Assembly (NCBI GenBank): GCA_024742605.1
Contig: JANSYC010000005.1
Location: 1-64,000, forward strand
DNA length: 64,000 nt
Direction: 5' to 3'
DNA from: Alphaproteobacteria bacterium
GTDB lineage: Bacteria > Pseudomonadota > Alphaproteobacteria > Thalassobaculales > Thalassobaculaceae
Shown here: positions 54,873 through 62,644 of the stretch, in pieces
How the letters are laid out: the number at the start of each line of letters is the position of its first letter
Numbering within the stretch: the first letter of the stretch is position 1
Position numbers and translations under genes: made by a program
The notes under the pieces: model-generated
The model's database searches: none
Told to the model about the DNA's origin: nothing
The model's input: only the letters and a program-made list of their open reading frames with translations

Positions 54873-57418
54873 GCGGCATGTCGCGGGCGTTCGCCGATCT
54901 GCCGCTTGCCCTGACCTATGCGCGGCGGGAGCTGCGCACCGGTCTCAAGGGATTTCGGATCTTCCTCGCCTGTCTGGCGCTGGGCGTGGCGGCGATCGCC
55001 GGCGTGGGGTCGGTCTCGACCGCCATGCTGGACGGCATTCAGTCCAACGCCCGCGAGCTGCTCGGTGGGGATATCGACATCCGCAAGATCTATCAGCCCG
55101 CCGATCCCGAACAGCGCGCCTATCTGGAGCGCGAGGGCGCTCGGGTCTCCGAGATCGTCAGCATGCGCTCCATGTCCCGGACAGTTTCCGGACAGGAGAG
55201 CGCCCTGGTGGAGCTGAAGGCGGTCGACAGGGCCTATCCGCTGGTCGGCGCGCTGACGGTGGAGCCGGCAGCCCCCTTGCAGGATCTGATGGCGGAGCGG
55301 AACGGCGTCTTCGGGGCGATCGTGGAGCCAGCCCTGGCGGCCCGTCTGGATCTGGCGGTCGGCGACCGTTTCAAACTGGGCGACGCCGAGCTGGAACTGC
55401 GGGCGATCGTAACCGACGAGCCGGACCGGGTGATCAATTTCGCGAGCTTCGGGCCCCGGGTGCTGATCTCGACCGAAGCGCTGCCGGCGACCGGTCTGGT
55501 GCAGCTCGGCTCCCTGATCCGCTACCATTACCGCGTCCTGCTGCCGACCGGTACCGATCCCGGACGCTGGATGGACGCCCTGTCGGACGCCTTTCCGGAC
55601 GCCGGATGGCGGGTCCGGGGTCTGGACAATGCGACCCCCGGCTACGAGCGTTTCACGGACCGGGTCACCCTGTTCCTGACCCTGGTCGGCCTGACCGCCC
55701 TGCTGGTCGGCGGGGTCGGCGTGGTCATGGCGGTGAAATCCTATCTGGACGGCAAGACCGAGACCGTCGCCACCCTGAAGTGTCTGGGCGCCAGCGGCGG
55801 GTTCGTGTTCAAGACCTATCTGGCGGTGGTCCTGGTCCTGGGGGCGGTCGGCGTGGTGCTCGGCCTGGCGGTCGGCGCGCTTGCGCCCCTGGCCGCGGCC
55901 CAGTTCGCCAATGCCATGCTGCCGTTCGAAATCCCGACCAGGATCTATCCGGTCCCGCTCGCGCTGGCGGCGCTGTACGGCATGATGACCGCGCTGACCT
56001 TCTCGCTCTGGCCGCTCGGCAAGGCGCTGGAGATCAAGGCGGCCCAGCTGTTCCGCTCCAGCATCGCGCCGCTCGGCGGGCGGCCCCGCTGGCGGATCGT
56101 GCTGGCGACGGGGATATCCGCAGCCTTGCTGGCGGCGCTTGCGATCCTGGGCAGCCGCGACGCCGGCTTCGCCACCGCCTTCGTGGTGGGATCTCTGGCG
56201 GCGGTGGCCCTGTTCCTGGGGGCGTCCTGGCTGGTGATGCGGCTGGCGACCCTGGCCGGACGGCCGCGCGACCCGGAACTGCGGATGGCGCTCGCCAACC
56301 TGCACCGGCCGGGGGCACCGACCCCGGGGGTGGTGCTGGCCCTGGGCCTCGGACTGACGGTGCTGGTCACGGTGGCGCTGATCCAGGCCAATCTGAACCG
56401 GCAGGTGAACGAGCAGATCCCGCACAACGCGCCCGCCTTCTTCTTCATCGACATCCAGCCCCACCAGATCGCCGAATTCCGTGAGGTGGTCGGCGCGGTC
56501 GAGGGGGTGAGCGACGTGCGCGTCACCCCGATGGTGCGCGGCCGGATCACCGAGATCAAAGGCGTGCCTGTCGCTGAGGCCCAGGTGGACCCGGAGGTGG
56601 CCTGGGCGCTGAACGGCGACCGGGGCGTGACCTATTCCGCCGAGAAGCCGGAGACCGCCGAGCTCGAGAGCGGCGCCTGGTGGCCGTCGGACTACAGCGG
56701 CCCGCCGCTGATCTCGCTCGACAGCCGTCTGGCCGAAGGCTTCGGCGTCGAGATCGGCGACAGCATCACCCTGAACGTGCTGGGCCGGCCGATCACCGGC
56801 GAGGTCGCCAACACCCGCGTTATCGAATGGGGCTCGCTGCGGATGAACTTCACCTTCGTGTTCGCCCCGGGGGTGATCGAGACGGCGCCGCACACCCTGA
56901 TCTCGACCCTGCGGGTCGCCGATCCCTCGATCGAGGCGGCGGTGCAGCGGGCGGTCTCGAACGCGCTGCCGAACGTCACCGCGATCCGGGTCAAGGAGGC
57001 GCTGAACGCCGCCAACAGGATCCTGGAGGCGGTCGCGATCTCGGTCCGGGCGACGGCGGCGGTCACCCTGATCGCGGGCACCTTGGTGCTGGCGGGCGCT
57101 GTGGCGGCCGGACATGCCCGGAGGGTGCGGGATGCGATCATCCTGAAGGTGCTGGGCGCCACTCGTATTCGGATCGTGAAGACTTATCTGTTGGAGTACG
57201 GGCTTTTGGGGCTGGCGACAGCGCTGATCGCCTCGGTCCTGGGCAGCGGGATCGCCTTCGGTGTGGTCACCCAGGTGATGCGTTCGGATTTCGTGCTGTC
57301 GGTGACGGCGGTCGCCACAACGGCCGCGGTCGCGACGGTGATCACCCTGTCCATGGGCTTCATCGGCACCTGGCGCGCCCTGGGTCAGCGCCCGGCCGGC
57401 CTGCTCCGCAACGAATGA
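54869..57418 (+). CDS. FtsX-like ABC permease (YbbP type)
   Basis: 849 residues with ten predicted helices: one near the N terminus (IFLACLALGVAAIAG), periplasmic domain, three-helix sets (VTLFLTLVGLTALLVGGVGVVMAVKSYLDGKTETVATLKCLGAS is the FtsX/MacB_PCD signature) and a duplicated C-terminal set ending with ARRVRDAIILKVLGATR. These permeases extract lipids or move substrates from the inner membrane with the YbbA-type ATPase; the cargo is unknown. It starts inside the ATPase gene end and is followed by a small secreted protein. Confidence 0.92.
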   Translation: MSGMSRAFADLPLALTYARRELRTGLKGFRIFLACLALGVAAIAGVGSVSTAMLDGIQSNARELLGGDIDIRKIYQPADPEQRAYLEREGARVSEIVSMRSMSRTVSGQESALVELKAVDRAYPLVGALTVEPAAPLQDLMAERNGVFGAIVEPALAARLDLAVGDRFKLGDAELELRAIVTDEPDRVINFASFGPRVLISTEALPATGLVQLGSLIRYHYRVLLPTGTDPGRWMDALSDAFPDAGWRVRGLDNATPGYERFTDRVTLFLTLVGLTALLVGGVGVVMAVKSYLDGKTETVATLKCLGASGGFVFKTYLAVVLVLGAVGVVLGLAVGALAPLAAAQFANAMLPFEIPTRIYPVPLALAALYGMMTALTFSLWPLGKALEIKAAQLFRSSIAPLGGRPRWRIVLATGISAALLAALAILGSRDAGFATAFVVGSLAAVALFLGASWLVMRLATLAGRPRDPELRMALANLHRPGAPTPGVVLALGLGLTVLVTVALIQANLNRQVNEQIPHNAPAFFFIDIQPHQIAEFREVVGAVEGVSDVRVTPMVRGRITEIKGVPVAEAQVDPEVAWALNGDRGVTYSAEKPETAELESGAWWPSDYSGPPLISLDSRLAEGFGVEIGDSITLNVLGRPITGEVANTRVIEWGSLRMNFTFVFAPGVIETAPHTLISTLRVADPSIEAAVQRAVSNALPNVTAIRVKEALNAANRILEAVAISVRATAAVTLIAGTLVLAGAVAAGHARRVRDAIILKVLGATRIRIVKTYLLEYGLLGLATALIASVLGSGIAFGVVTQVMRSDFVLSVTAVATTAAVATVITLSMGFIGTWRALGQRPAGLLRNE

Positions 57419-57429
57419 GGAGGATGACC

Positions 57430-57735
57430 ATGAACCGCATGCTCGCCACCACCATGCTGGCGCTGTCCCTGACCGCCGCCTCGGCGGCCACCCCGGCCCT
57501 CGCGCAATCCGATCAGCAGGACCAGACCGAGGCCGAGCAGCGCATCCAGCAGGGCCTGTCCGCGATTCTGGAAGGCCTCGCCCTGTTCATGCAGGACATC
57601 CCCCGCTACGACGTGCCCGAGATCCTGCCCAACGGCGACATCATCATCCGCCGGATCAACCCGAACGACGCGCCGGGCTGGAAGGAAGAGGAAGACCAGA
57701 CCGCGCCGAAACCGGGCGACGGCAAGACGATCTGA
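57430..57735 (+). CDS. Small secreted hypothetical protein
   Basis: 101 residues from the ATG six bases after AGGAGG. A signal peptide (MNRMLATTMLALSLTAASAATPALAQ) then a conserved-looking helix RIQQGLSAILEGLALFMQDIPRYDVPEILPNGDIIIRRINP and a charged tail. Unrecognised; its co-location with the YbbA-YbbP genes (12 bases after the permease stop) suggests the same operon and a periplasmic partner role. Confidence 0.75.
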   Translation: MNRMLATTMLALSLTAASAATPALAQSDQQDQTEAEQRIQQGLSAILEGLALFMQDIPRYDVPEILPNGDIIIRRINPNDAPGWKEEEDQTAPKPGDGKTI

Positions 57736-57775
57736 CGCCGCCGCTTGTGAACCGGGAGCTTCACCGGGCGCGGCG
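57736..57775. terminator. Bidirectional terminator-like hairpin
   Basis: CGCCGC pairs with GCGGCG; inside, GTGAA pairs with TTCAC around CCGGGAGC. It fills the gap between the convergent small secreted protein gene and the TPR protein gene. Confidence 0.5.
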
Positions 57776-57789
57776 AAACGCGAAAACCC

Positions 57790-59064
57790 TCACACGCCCT
57801 TCACCGCCGCCGAGCCCACCTTCAGCGGCCGTCGGGTGGCCAGCAGCAGGCCGGCCTCGTCGACGCGGCCCTGTTTCAGCAGGGTGCCGAGCAGGGCGTA
57901 TTCGATCAGATCCCGCTGGGCCCGGCTGCCGCCGATGCGCTGGTGGTCGGCCATGGTCTTGACCAGGTGGCCGGTCGCCTCCGCCCAGTTGCCCGCCCCG
58001 ATCGCGGCGAATCCCTCCGCCAGCAGCCGGACCACGTCGCCGGCCGGCCCCTTGGCGTCGGCGATGATCTTGCCGAGCGCTTCGGTATTGCCCGCCATGG
58101 CATGGGCCAGGGCCGCATGGGTGTCGGCAAAGGCAATGCCCGGGTTGGGGAACATCCTGGCGGCATAGGCGCTGACCGCCTGCCAGCGTGCGGCCGGGAC
58201 ATCGACCCCCGCCAGCTCGGCCCGGTACAGCAGGGCCGCGGTATCGGTCAGGATGTTCAGCGGCGGGCCCCAGGCGCCGCCTTCGGCCACATCGGCATCC
58301 AGGACCTGCCACATGGTCGCCTCGTCGCCCCGCTCCAGCGCCCAAAGCGCCACATGCCAGGAGATGTGGCAGTGCAACTGGCCGCGTTTGCCGTAATCGG
58401 CCCGCCAGCCGTCGATATAGCGGTACCCGGCCTCGGTCTCGCCCGCCTCATAATGCACATGGGCGCGGATATGGGCGGCGTTGGCGTTGTTCGGATTGAG
58501 GGCCAGCGAGCGCTCGATGGTGGCGGTCGCCGGGCCGGTCTGGCCGGCCTCGACCTGGGAGAACGCGTGCTGGCACAGGAACCACCAGTCCTCGCCGTAA
58601 TGCGGCGCCAGGGCGGCGGTGAAGGCCAGCTGTTCGGATTCCCGGCCCGGCTGGCCGCTGAAACCGATCATGCCGAACACCCCCACGCAGGTCTGGGTGA
58701 TCAGGGCGTCCCGCGGATGCTCCGCCAGATGGGCGCGGACCGCCTTGTAGGCGGCGGGTCCCTGGCCGCCGATCATCAGGTCGAAGACCTGGACATGGTC
58801 CCGTTCGCGCGCCGAGGCGCCGGCGGCCAGCTCCTGCGCACGGGCGATCGGGGTTTTCGCATCGCCGCCGACCCCGGCGATCTGACGGCTGCGCGCCAGG
58901 GCGGCATGGGCCAGGGCGAAGCCCTCGTCCGCCTCCACCGCCGCCTCGAAGGCCTGCTCCACCCCGGGCATCGCCGCCAGAAACCTGTCGACCCCTTCCA
59001 CATAGTGGTCGCGTGCCGCGGCGGACGACGTGCTGAGCGGATTGCCGTAACGATCAGACTGCAT
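57790..59064 (-). CDS. TTC38-like tetratricopeptide protein
   Basis: 424 residues from the ATG at 59064, nine bases after CGGAGGA; the open frame continues to 59190 with Cys-rich leader sequence that lacks family similarity. Alpha-helical repeats with AFEAAVEADEGFALAHAALARSRQIAG and ATIERSLALNPNNANAAHIRAHVHYEAGETEAGYRYIDGWRADY, the TTC38 family layout. The role is unknown; a soluble scaffold. The last 30 residues are Lys/Ala/Val-rich. It converges on the small secreted gene. Confidence 0.82.
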   Translation of the reverse strand: MQSDRYGNPLSTSSAAARDHYVEGVDRFLAAMPGVEQAFEAAVEADEGFALAHAALARSRQIAGVGGDAKTPIARAQELAAGASARERDHVQVFDLMIGGQGPAAYKAVRAHLAEHPRDALITQTCVGVFGMIGFSGQPGRESEQLAFTAALAPHYGEDWWFLCQHAFSQVEAGQTGPATATIERSLALNPNNANAAHIRAHVHYEAGETEAGYRYIDGWRADYGKRGQLHCHISWHVALWALERGDEATMWQVLDADVAEGGAWGPPLNILTDTAALLYRAELAGVDVPAARWQAVSAYAARMFPNPGIAFADTHAALAHAMAGNTEALGKIIADAKGPAGDVVRLLAEGFAAIGAGNWAEATGHLVKTMADHQRIGGSRAQRDLIEYALLGTLLKQGRVDEAGLLLATRRPLKVGSAAVKGV

Positions 59065-59245
59065 GGGGCGGATCCTCCGAGGCCGGTTGTGCGCACCGCT
59101 GGACTCGCGGTCGTTCAAGGACGGGGCAGAATAGGCTTCGTCGCGCGTCTGGCAAAGGGTCAGACAGGAACATAGACATCCTATGTGCAAGAGCTAACCA
59201 TTCACTCCCACAAGCGTTCCCGAACATCTATGGCCTTCAATTCCT

Positions 59246-59270
59246 GGAACCGAAGGGGAGCTTACCCGTT
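59246..59270 (+). promoter_or_regulatory. General-stress (EcfG-type) promoter
   Basis: GGAAC at 59246-59250, 16 bases, CGTT at 59267-59270. This is the consensus for EcfG sigma factors of the alphaproteobacterial general stress response. It lies 60 bases upstream of the small anti-sigma-like gene at 59331. A second match with the same spacing is at 61291-61315. Confidence 0.7.
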
Positions 59271-59330
59271 GATTGTGTAAAGAGGCGCGGCTTGCTACAG
59301 TTTTTATTAAAATAAAGTTTGGAATTCGTG

Positions 59331-59582
59331 ATGCCAGCTCGCTTGGATTTCGTCACTGCCGAAGACCTGTCAGCGTATCTGGACGACCAGTGCGACCCTG
59401 ATCTCTTGGACGCGCTCAGGAATGTCACGGAACAGGACGAACGGTGCTTGGAACTCGTCAGCGCCTTTCTGACCCAGTCCAGATTCCTAGCCCAATCACT
59501 CGACCCCATCCTGGAGGAGCCGGTCCCGGAGCGGTTCACCGTACTGCTTCGCGCGCACAAGGCGAAAACGGACTCCGAATGA
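59331..59582 (+). CDS. Small anti-sigma-like protein (NepR-like tail)
   Basis: 83 residues from the ATG at 59331 (in-frame TTG at 59319 and GTG at 59328 are alternatives; no strong ribosome site). TAEDLSAYLDDQCDP resembles the start of anti-sigma proteins and SLDPILEEPVPERFTVLLRAHKAK resembles the NepR/anti-sigma signature EP-PxRF-LL. It lacks zinc ligands and a membrane helix. An EcfG-type promoter lies upstream, and an ECF sigma gene faces it 122 bases away, suggesting a sigma/anti-sigma pair. Identity as NepR is tentative; classical NepR is shorter. Confidence 0.6.
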   Translation: MPARLDFVTAEDLSAYLDDQCDPDLLDALRNVTEQDERCLELVSAFLTQSRFLAQSLDPILEEPVPERFTVLLRAHKAKTDSE

Positions 59583-59591
59583 CAATCCTCA

Positions 59592-59631
59592 AAAGGACCG
59601 CCCACCGGCAATCGGCAGGCGGTCACTTTTG
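59592..59631 (+). terminator. Rho-independent terminator after the anti-sigma-like gene
   Basis: An A run (AAAA) is followed by GACCGCC, an inner CCG/CGG stem, and GGCGGTC, then ACTTTT. The stem begins 15 bases after the stop at 59580-59582. On the other strand the same hairpin is followed by TTTT, so it may also end the sigma transcript. Confidence 0.7.
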
Positions 59632-59703
59632 GAGACCCTGGAACGGGGCGTTCGGACGGGGACCCGCGTCTATCGCACCGGCACCGTCGTGATTTGCATC
59701 CGC

Positions 59704-60255
59704 TCAGGTGGCCCCTGCGAGACCCTGTTGTAGAGGAAAGGTGGAAGGCCGAAAGGCTGCGTTTCGGTGTGCCGGGCCGATATGCAGCCCCCGCAGACGG
59801 GTCCGCGCCCGGGCGACACGGGATTTCACCGTCCCGGTCGCGATGTCGAGCATGCGGGCGATCTCCGGGTAGGGGATGTTCTCCAGCCCGGCAAGAATCA
59901 GCAATTCCTGATCCGATTTGTTCAGCTTCAGGAACGCACCCATGAACTCCTTGAGTTCGACCGTGTCCTGCTGGGCACCCGGAATACCGACTTCGTACTG
60001 GCCAGAGTCCATCTCATACGATCCTGCCGAGGGTTTCGGCTTGCGACACTCCGAAATAAAGTGATTCCGCATGATGGTGAACATCCACGCCTTGAGGTTC
60101 GTACCCTCCTGAAAAGAATCGATGCGCCTGAGCGCCCGTTCGACCGTGTCCTGGACCAGGTCGTCAGCCTGGGAGATATCCCGAGTCAAAGACCGCGCGA
60201 ACCTGCGAAGGCCCGGAAGCAACGTCTCGATCTCACTGATCACCGCATGGCTCAT
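59704..60255 (-). CDS. ECF sigma factor, EcfG (ECF15)-like
   Basis: 183 residues from the ATG at 60255; ATG at 60279 is an alternative. Sigma2: LPGLRRFARSLTRDISQADDLVQDTVERALRRIDSFQEGTNLKAWMFTIMRNHFISECRK, with the DSFQxGTNxxAWxFTIxRN phrase typical of EcfG. Sigma4: ELKEFMGAFLKLNKSDQELLILAGLENIPYPEIARMLDIATGTVKSRVARARTRLR. The C-terminal 30 residues are an unusual tail. EcfG drives the general stress regulon when NepR is removed by PhyR; no PhyR is in this window. Start region is AT-rich. It is convergent with the anti-sigma-like gene. Confidence 0.83.
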   Translation of the reverse strand: MSHAVISEIETLLPGLRRFARSLTRDISQADDLVQDTVERALRRIDSFQEGTNLKAWMFTIMRNHFISECRKPKPSAGSYEMDSGQYEVGIPGAQQDTVELKEFMGAFLKLNKSDQELLILAGLENIPYPEIARMLDIATGTVKSRVARARTRLRGLHIGPAHRNAAFRPSTFPLQQGLAGAT

Positions 60256-60680
60256 AATAAAATTTTCTTTACTTATCATTCCTTTTAATAAATAGGATGA
60301 TTTTTTCACAATCAATCAAAATCATTCACGACTGTATGGGCAGTGATGCAAACCACTAGGAGCATTAAATTTGAGATTGTCGTGCTTTTTTAGTTTAATG
60401 AGTGACGTGTTGATGTGACTTGCATTGAGACATAGGCGCATTTTACTATTCTACGCTCTTTGGGTCGGCTACCGTCTTTGAGTAAGTGACGCATACGGGA
60501 TCATAGAAAACGAGCCCGCGGACCACAGACCCCGGTTGAATCATGGTTATTCGGCACTTAATCCATTTCTGTCTCAGTGATCGGAAAAGCTTCGTTTTCC
60601 GCCGATTTGTCGCAATAATAGCGCTAATATAAGTCTTGTGTGCCGAGCTTATGGGTTCAGACAGATATCAGGAGACGATG
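60256..60680. other. AT-rich intergenic region, 425 bases, no gene
   Basis: Base composition is clearly lower in GC than the rest of the window, with runs such as TTTTCTTTACTTATC and AATAAATAGG. It separates the divergent sigma factor and RHH genes and must hold both promoters. A perfect seven-base stem (CGGAAAA/TTTTCCG, 60582-60601) is present without a T tail. No ORF of note and no tRNA-like fold were found. Confidence 0.6.
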
Positions 60681-60935
60681 ATGGGTTCCCTCGACAAGCC
60701 GGGCAAGCGAACCGAGCGCCTGCAAGTCATGCTGGATGATGAGGAACTGACATCAATTGATGATTGGCGGTTCGGGCACCGGATTCCGACGCGCGCCGCG
60801 GCCATCCGCGAACTGATCCGGCGCGGCATGTTGTACGAGGATTCGATTGAAGAACCGGTTGAAATGCGAAATCCGAAAGATTCCAAATCGTCGGATTTTC
60901 GCGCCATCCCGACAGACAGATCCAAGGTCACTTAA
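60681..60935 (+). CDS. Ribbon-helix-helix (MetJ/Arc-type) DNA-binding protein, copy A
   Basis: 84 residues from the ATG at 60681 (60678 is also possible), preceded by AGGAGA. KRTERLQVMLDDEELTSIDDWRFGHRIPTRAAAIRELIRRG is an RHH fold: the beta strand RLQVMLD and two helices. A paralogue at 61390-61632 shares most of this segment. The C-terminal 28 residues are charged and not conserved between the two copies. Probable regulator or antitoxin-like protein; no toxin gene is adjacent. Confidence 0.78.
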   Translation: MGSLDKPGKRTERLQVMLDDEELTSIDDWRFGHRIPTRAAAIRELIRRGMLYEDSIEEPVEMRNPKDSKSSDFRAIPTDRSKVT

Positions 60936-60986
60936 TTCGAAATTACTCAATTTACGAGATTTCCTGCTTTCTGGAGTCGTTTCTGT

Positions 60987-61024
60987 TGCCTGATGTCCGG
61001 CTGTGGAGAGACGGACATCAGGCA
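60987..61024. terminator. Long perfect hairpin between convergent RHH and DUF1328 genes
   Basis: A 13-base perfect stem (TGCCTGATGTCCG and its complement) with a 12-base loop. It lies between the stop codons at 60935 and 61057 and could terminate both genes. No T run, but the stem is unusually long and exact. Confidence 0.55.
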
Positions 61025-61056
61025 CCTGTTGCACTCTGATCCGACCAAGCGGATCG

Positions 61057-61230
61057 CTACATGGGGCGGCGGCCGCGGATGGCACCGGCGATAACGCTGA
61101 CAACCAGCAAGACCAGGAAAACGACGAACAGAATCTGTGCAATATCCGCCGACGCGGCGGCGATGCCGCCAAATCCGAAGACTGCGGCAACCACTGCCAG
61201 CACCAAGAATGTGAGACTCCAACCAAGCAT
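61057..61230 (-). CDS. DUF1328 (YtjA-like) membrane peptide
   Basis: 57 residues: [20 protein letters not shown], then [20 protein letters not shown] and [14 protein letters not shown]. Two membrane helices with the DUF1328 pattern; ribosome site GGAGAG before the ATG. These small membrane proteins are frequent members of stress regulons in proteobacteria. A GGAAC-N16-CGTT promoter (61291-61315) lies 61 bases upstream on the same strand, the same distance as for the anti-sigma-like gene. Confidence 0.85.
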   Translation of the reverse strand: MLGWSLTFLVLAVVAAVFGFGGIAAASADIAQILFVVFLVLLVVSVIAGAIRGRRPM

Positions 61231-61290
61231 CTTTCTCTCCTATACTGATCCGACAGCGCCACCCGTTGCCGGCGCTTCGACTCTGGCTGT

Positions 61291-61315
61291 AACGCGGGAG
61301 GATCACTCCGGTTCC
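61291..61315 (-). promoter_or_regulatory. General-stress (EcfG-type) promoter
   Basis: Read on the minus strand: GGAAC at 61315-61311, 16 bases, CGTT at 61294-61291. It is placed 61 bases before the DUF1328 start. Together with the element at 59246 it indicates a small EcfG regulon at this locus. Confidence 0.7.
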
Positions 61316-61389
61316 GGTAGTCGGTGGGTTACGACCGGACTCAGGGGTGAGCCCGGTCGCCGACGCGACCGGAAAACACGGGATGGTGG

Positions 61390-61632
61390 TCAGGTTTCCT
61401 GGTGACGCAGAGGACGTTCCTTGGGAACCGGCACGCCCTGGCCGGACGCATCCAGTCCAAGTTGAATCAGCAGACGGATTGCACTCGCACGCGAACCGAT
61501 ACGGTTCAGATAGCGCCAATCCTCAATTCGCAGAAGCTCCTCATCGTTGAGCATCACCTGCAACCGTTCCGTTCGCTTTGAACGGGTCATGTGTCGTTCT
61601 GACATCTGATCGATCCTCTTCTGAAGATTCAT
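61390..61632 (-). CDS. Ribbon-helix-helix protein, copy B
   Basis: 80 residues from the ATG at 61632, eight bases after AAGGAG; internal ATGs at 61605 and 61590 are also possible. SKRTERLQVMLNDEELLRIEDWRYLNRIGSRASAIRLLIQLG matches copy A at 60681 across the whole RHH fold. The N terminus (MNLQKRIDQMSERHM) differs. The two paralogues probably arose by local duplication and may form homo- or heterodimers. Its 3' end lies 75 bases beyond the EcfG-type promoter of the DUF1328 gene. Confidence 0.76.
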   Translation of the reverse strand: MNLQKRIDQMSERHMTRSKRTERLQVMLNDEELLRIEDWRYLNRIGSRASAIRLLIQLGLDASGQGVPVPKERPLRHQET

Positions 61633-61780
61633 GCGCCTAACTCCTTGAAAAGCCGCGCCCTTAGCTGCTCGCTTTTCGACGCTCATTGGTCTTAGTATCA
61701 CTGGGCAGGAAAGGCGGCACTAACATAGGTTAAAAAATGGTTCCTCTATCGAAATTCTTTTCCCGCAGGAGCATTGGATC

Positions 61781-62539
61781 ATGGCGACCGATCAAGCAGC
61801 CAGAGAACTCGGTCTGATGGTGGATTATCTGGTTCTGAAACTGTCGGGTCTGATCGACGTTACCGCCGACATGAAATCCGCTTTGACCATGGTCTGCACA
61901 ACACGCGCTACATTCGCCCGGGGCGACCACGTCATTCAGCCGGGCGAGACCTTCAAATCGGTTTATCTGATCATGGACGGGTGGGCCACCCGCTCGAAAC
62001 TGACCTCCAGCGGCGCACGGCAGATCATCAACTTCGCGATTCCGGGGGATTTTCTGTGCTTCAACGCGGCGCTGTTCCGCGAGTCGGAAGTCTTTGTTCG
62101 CGCCCACACCAGGCTTGAGGCCTTCGTCGTTCCGATCCGTCCGTTCTCCGAAATGCTGCTCAAGCAACCGCAGCTTGCAATCGCTCTGGCCTGGACAGCC
62201 GCCCAGGAGGAAGGAATCGTCTCCGAACGCCTGCTGTCCTTGGGACGGCGCTCGGCCCTGCAGCGCTCGGCCCATCTGCTCTGCGAGATCCACAAACGGC
62301 TCCAGACGGTTCGTTTGGTCAAGGAGACCGACCAATTCGAGCTTCCCATGACCCAGGAGGATCTGGCGGACGCGCTGGGCGTCAGCCTGATTCACATGAA
62401 CCGGGTGCTGCGAAACCTCTCCAAGACGGGCCTGATCTCGATAAAGCGCTCCTCCGTCAGATTGCTCGATCTGAAGGCGCTGCGCAGCCTGGCCGGATTC
62501 GACGATGACTACCTGCATCTGCCGGAGCACGCCGCATAA
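61781..62539 (+). CDS. Crp/Fnr family transcriptional regulator
   Basis: 252 residues. Cyclic-nucleotide-binding-like domain (ARGDHVIQPGETFKSVYLIMDGWATRSK; GARQIINFAIPGDFLCF) and a C-terminal HTH_Crp (LPMTQEDLADALGVSLIHMNRVLRNLSKTGLI). There are no N-terminal Cys clusters, so it is not an oxygen-sensing Fnr. The CBD lacks the cAMP-contact Arg/Ser pair, so the effector is unknown. It closes the stress-related cluster and converges on the RTX gene. Confidence 0.88.
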   Translation: MATDQAARELGLMVDYLVLKLSGLIDVTADMKSALTMVCTTRATFARGDHVIQPGETFKSVYLIMDGWATRSKLTSSGARQIINFAIPGDFLCFNAALFRESEVFVRAHTRLEAFVVPIRPFSEMLLKQPQLAIALAWTAAQEEGIVSERLLSLGRRSALQRSAHLLCEIHKRLQTVRLVKETDQFELPMTQEDLADALGVSLIHMNRVLRNLSKTGLISIKRSSVRLLDLKALRSLAGFDDDYLHLPEHAA

Positions 62540-62598
62540 GGGATCGCATGTCGGTGTCCTTCCCGGAGCGGAGAACGACAACCCGCACAAGGGCCGCC

Positions 62599-62630
62599 AC
62601 CGGGGACCAACCCTAAGGCTGGTCCCCGGT
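62599..62630. terminator. Hairpin between convergent Crp-type and RTX genes
   Basis: An 11-base perfect stem, ACCGGGGACCA with TGGTCCCCGGT, and a ten-base loop. It lies 60 bases past the regulator stop and 15 bases before the RTX stop, so it may serve both genes. No T run. Confidence 0.6.
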
Positions 62631-62644
62631 CTGCACTTGGCTCA

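Noticed and set aside
54746-57115. A 789-residue open frame antisense to the YbbP-type permease
   Set aside because: His/Gln/Arg-rich translation without any family features; shadow of the permease gene.
60681-61632. Toxin-antitoxin module suggested by the RHH proteins
   Set aside because: No RelE/ParE-, PIN- or other toxin-like gene is adjacent to either RHH copy.
61633-61780. A GSR-like promoter for RHH copy B
   Set aside because: GTTCC (GGAAC on the minus strand) is present near 61740 but there is no CGTT at 16 or 17 bases; only a partial match.
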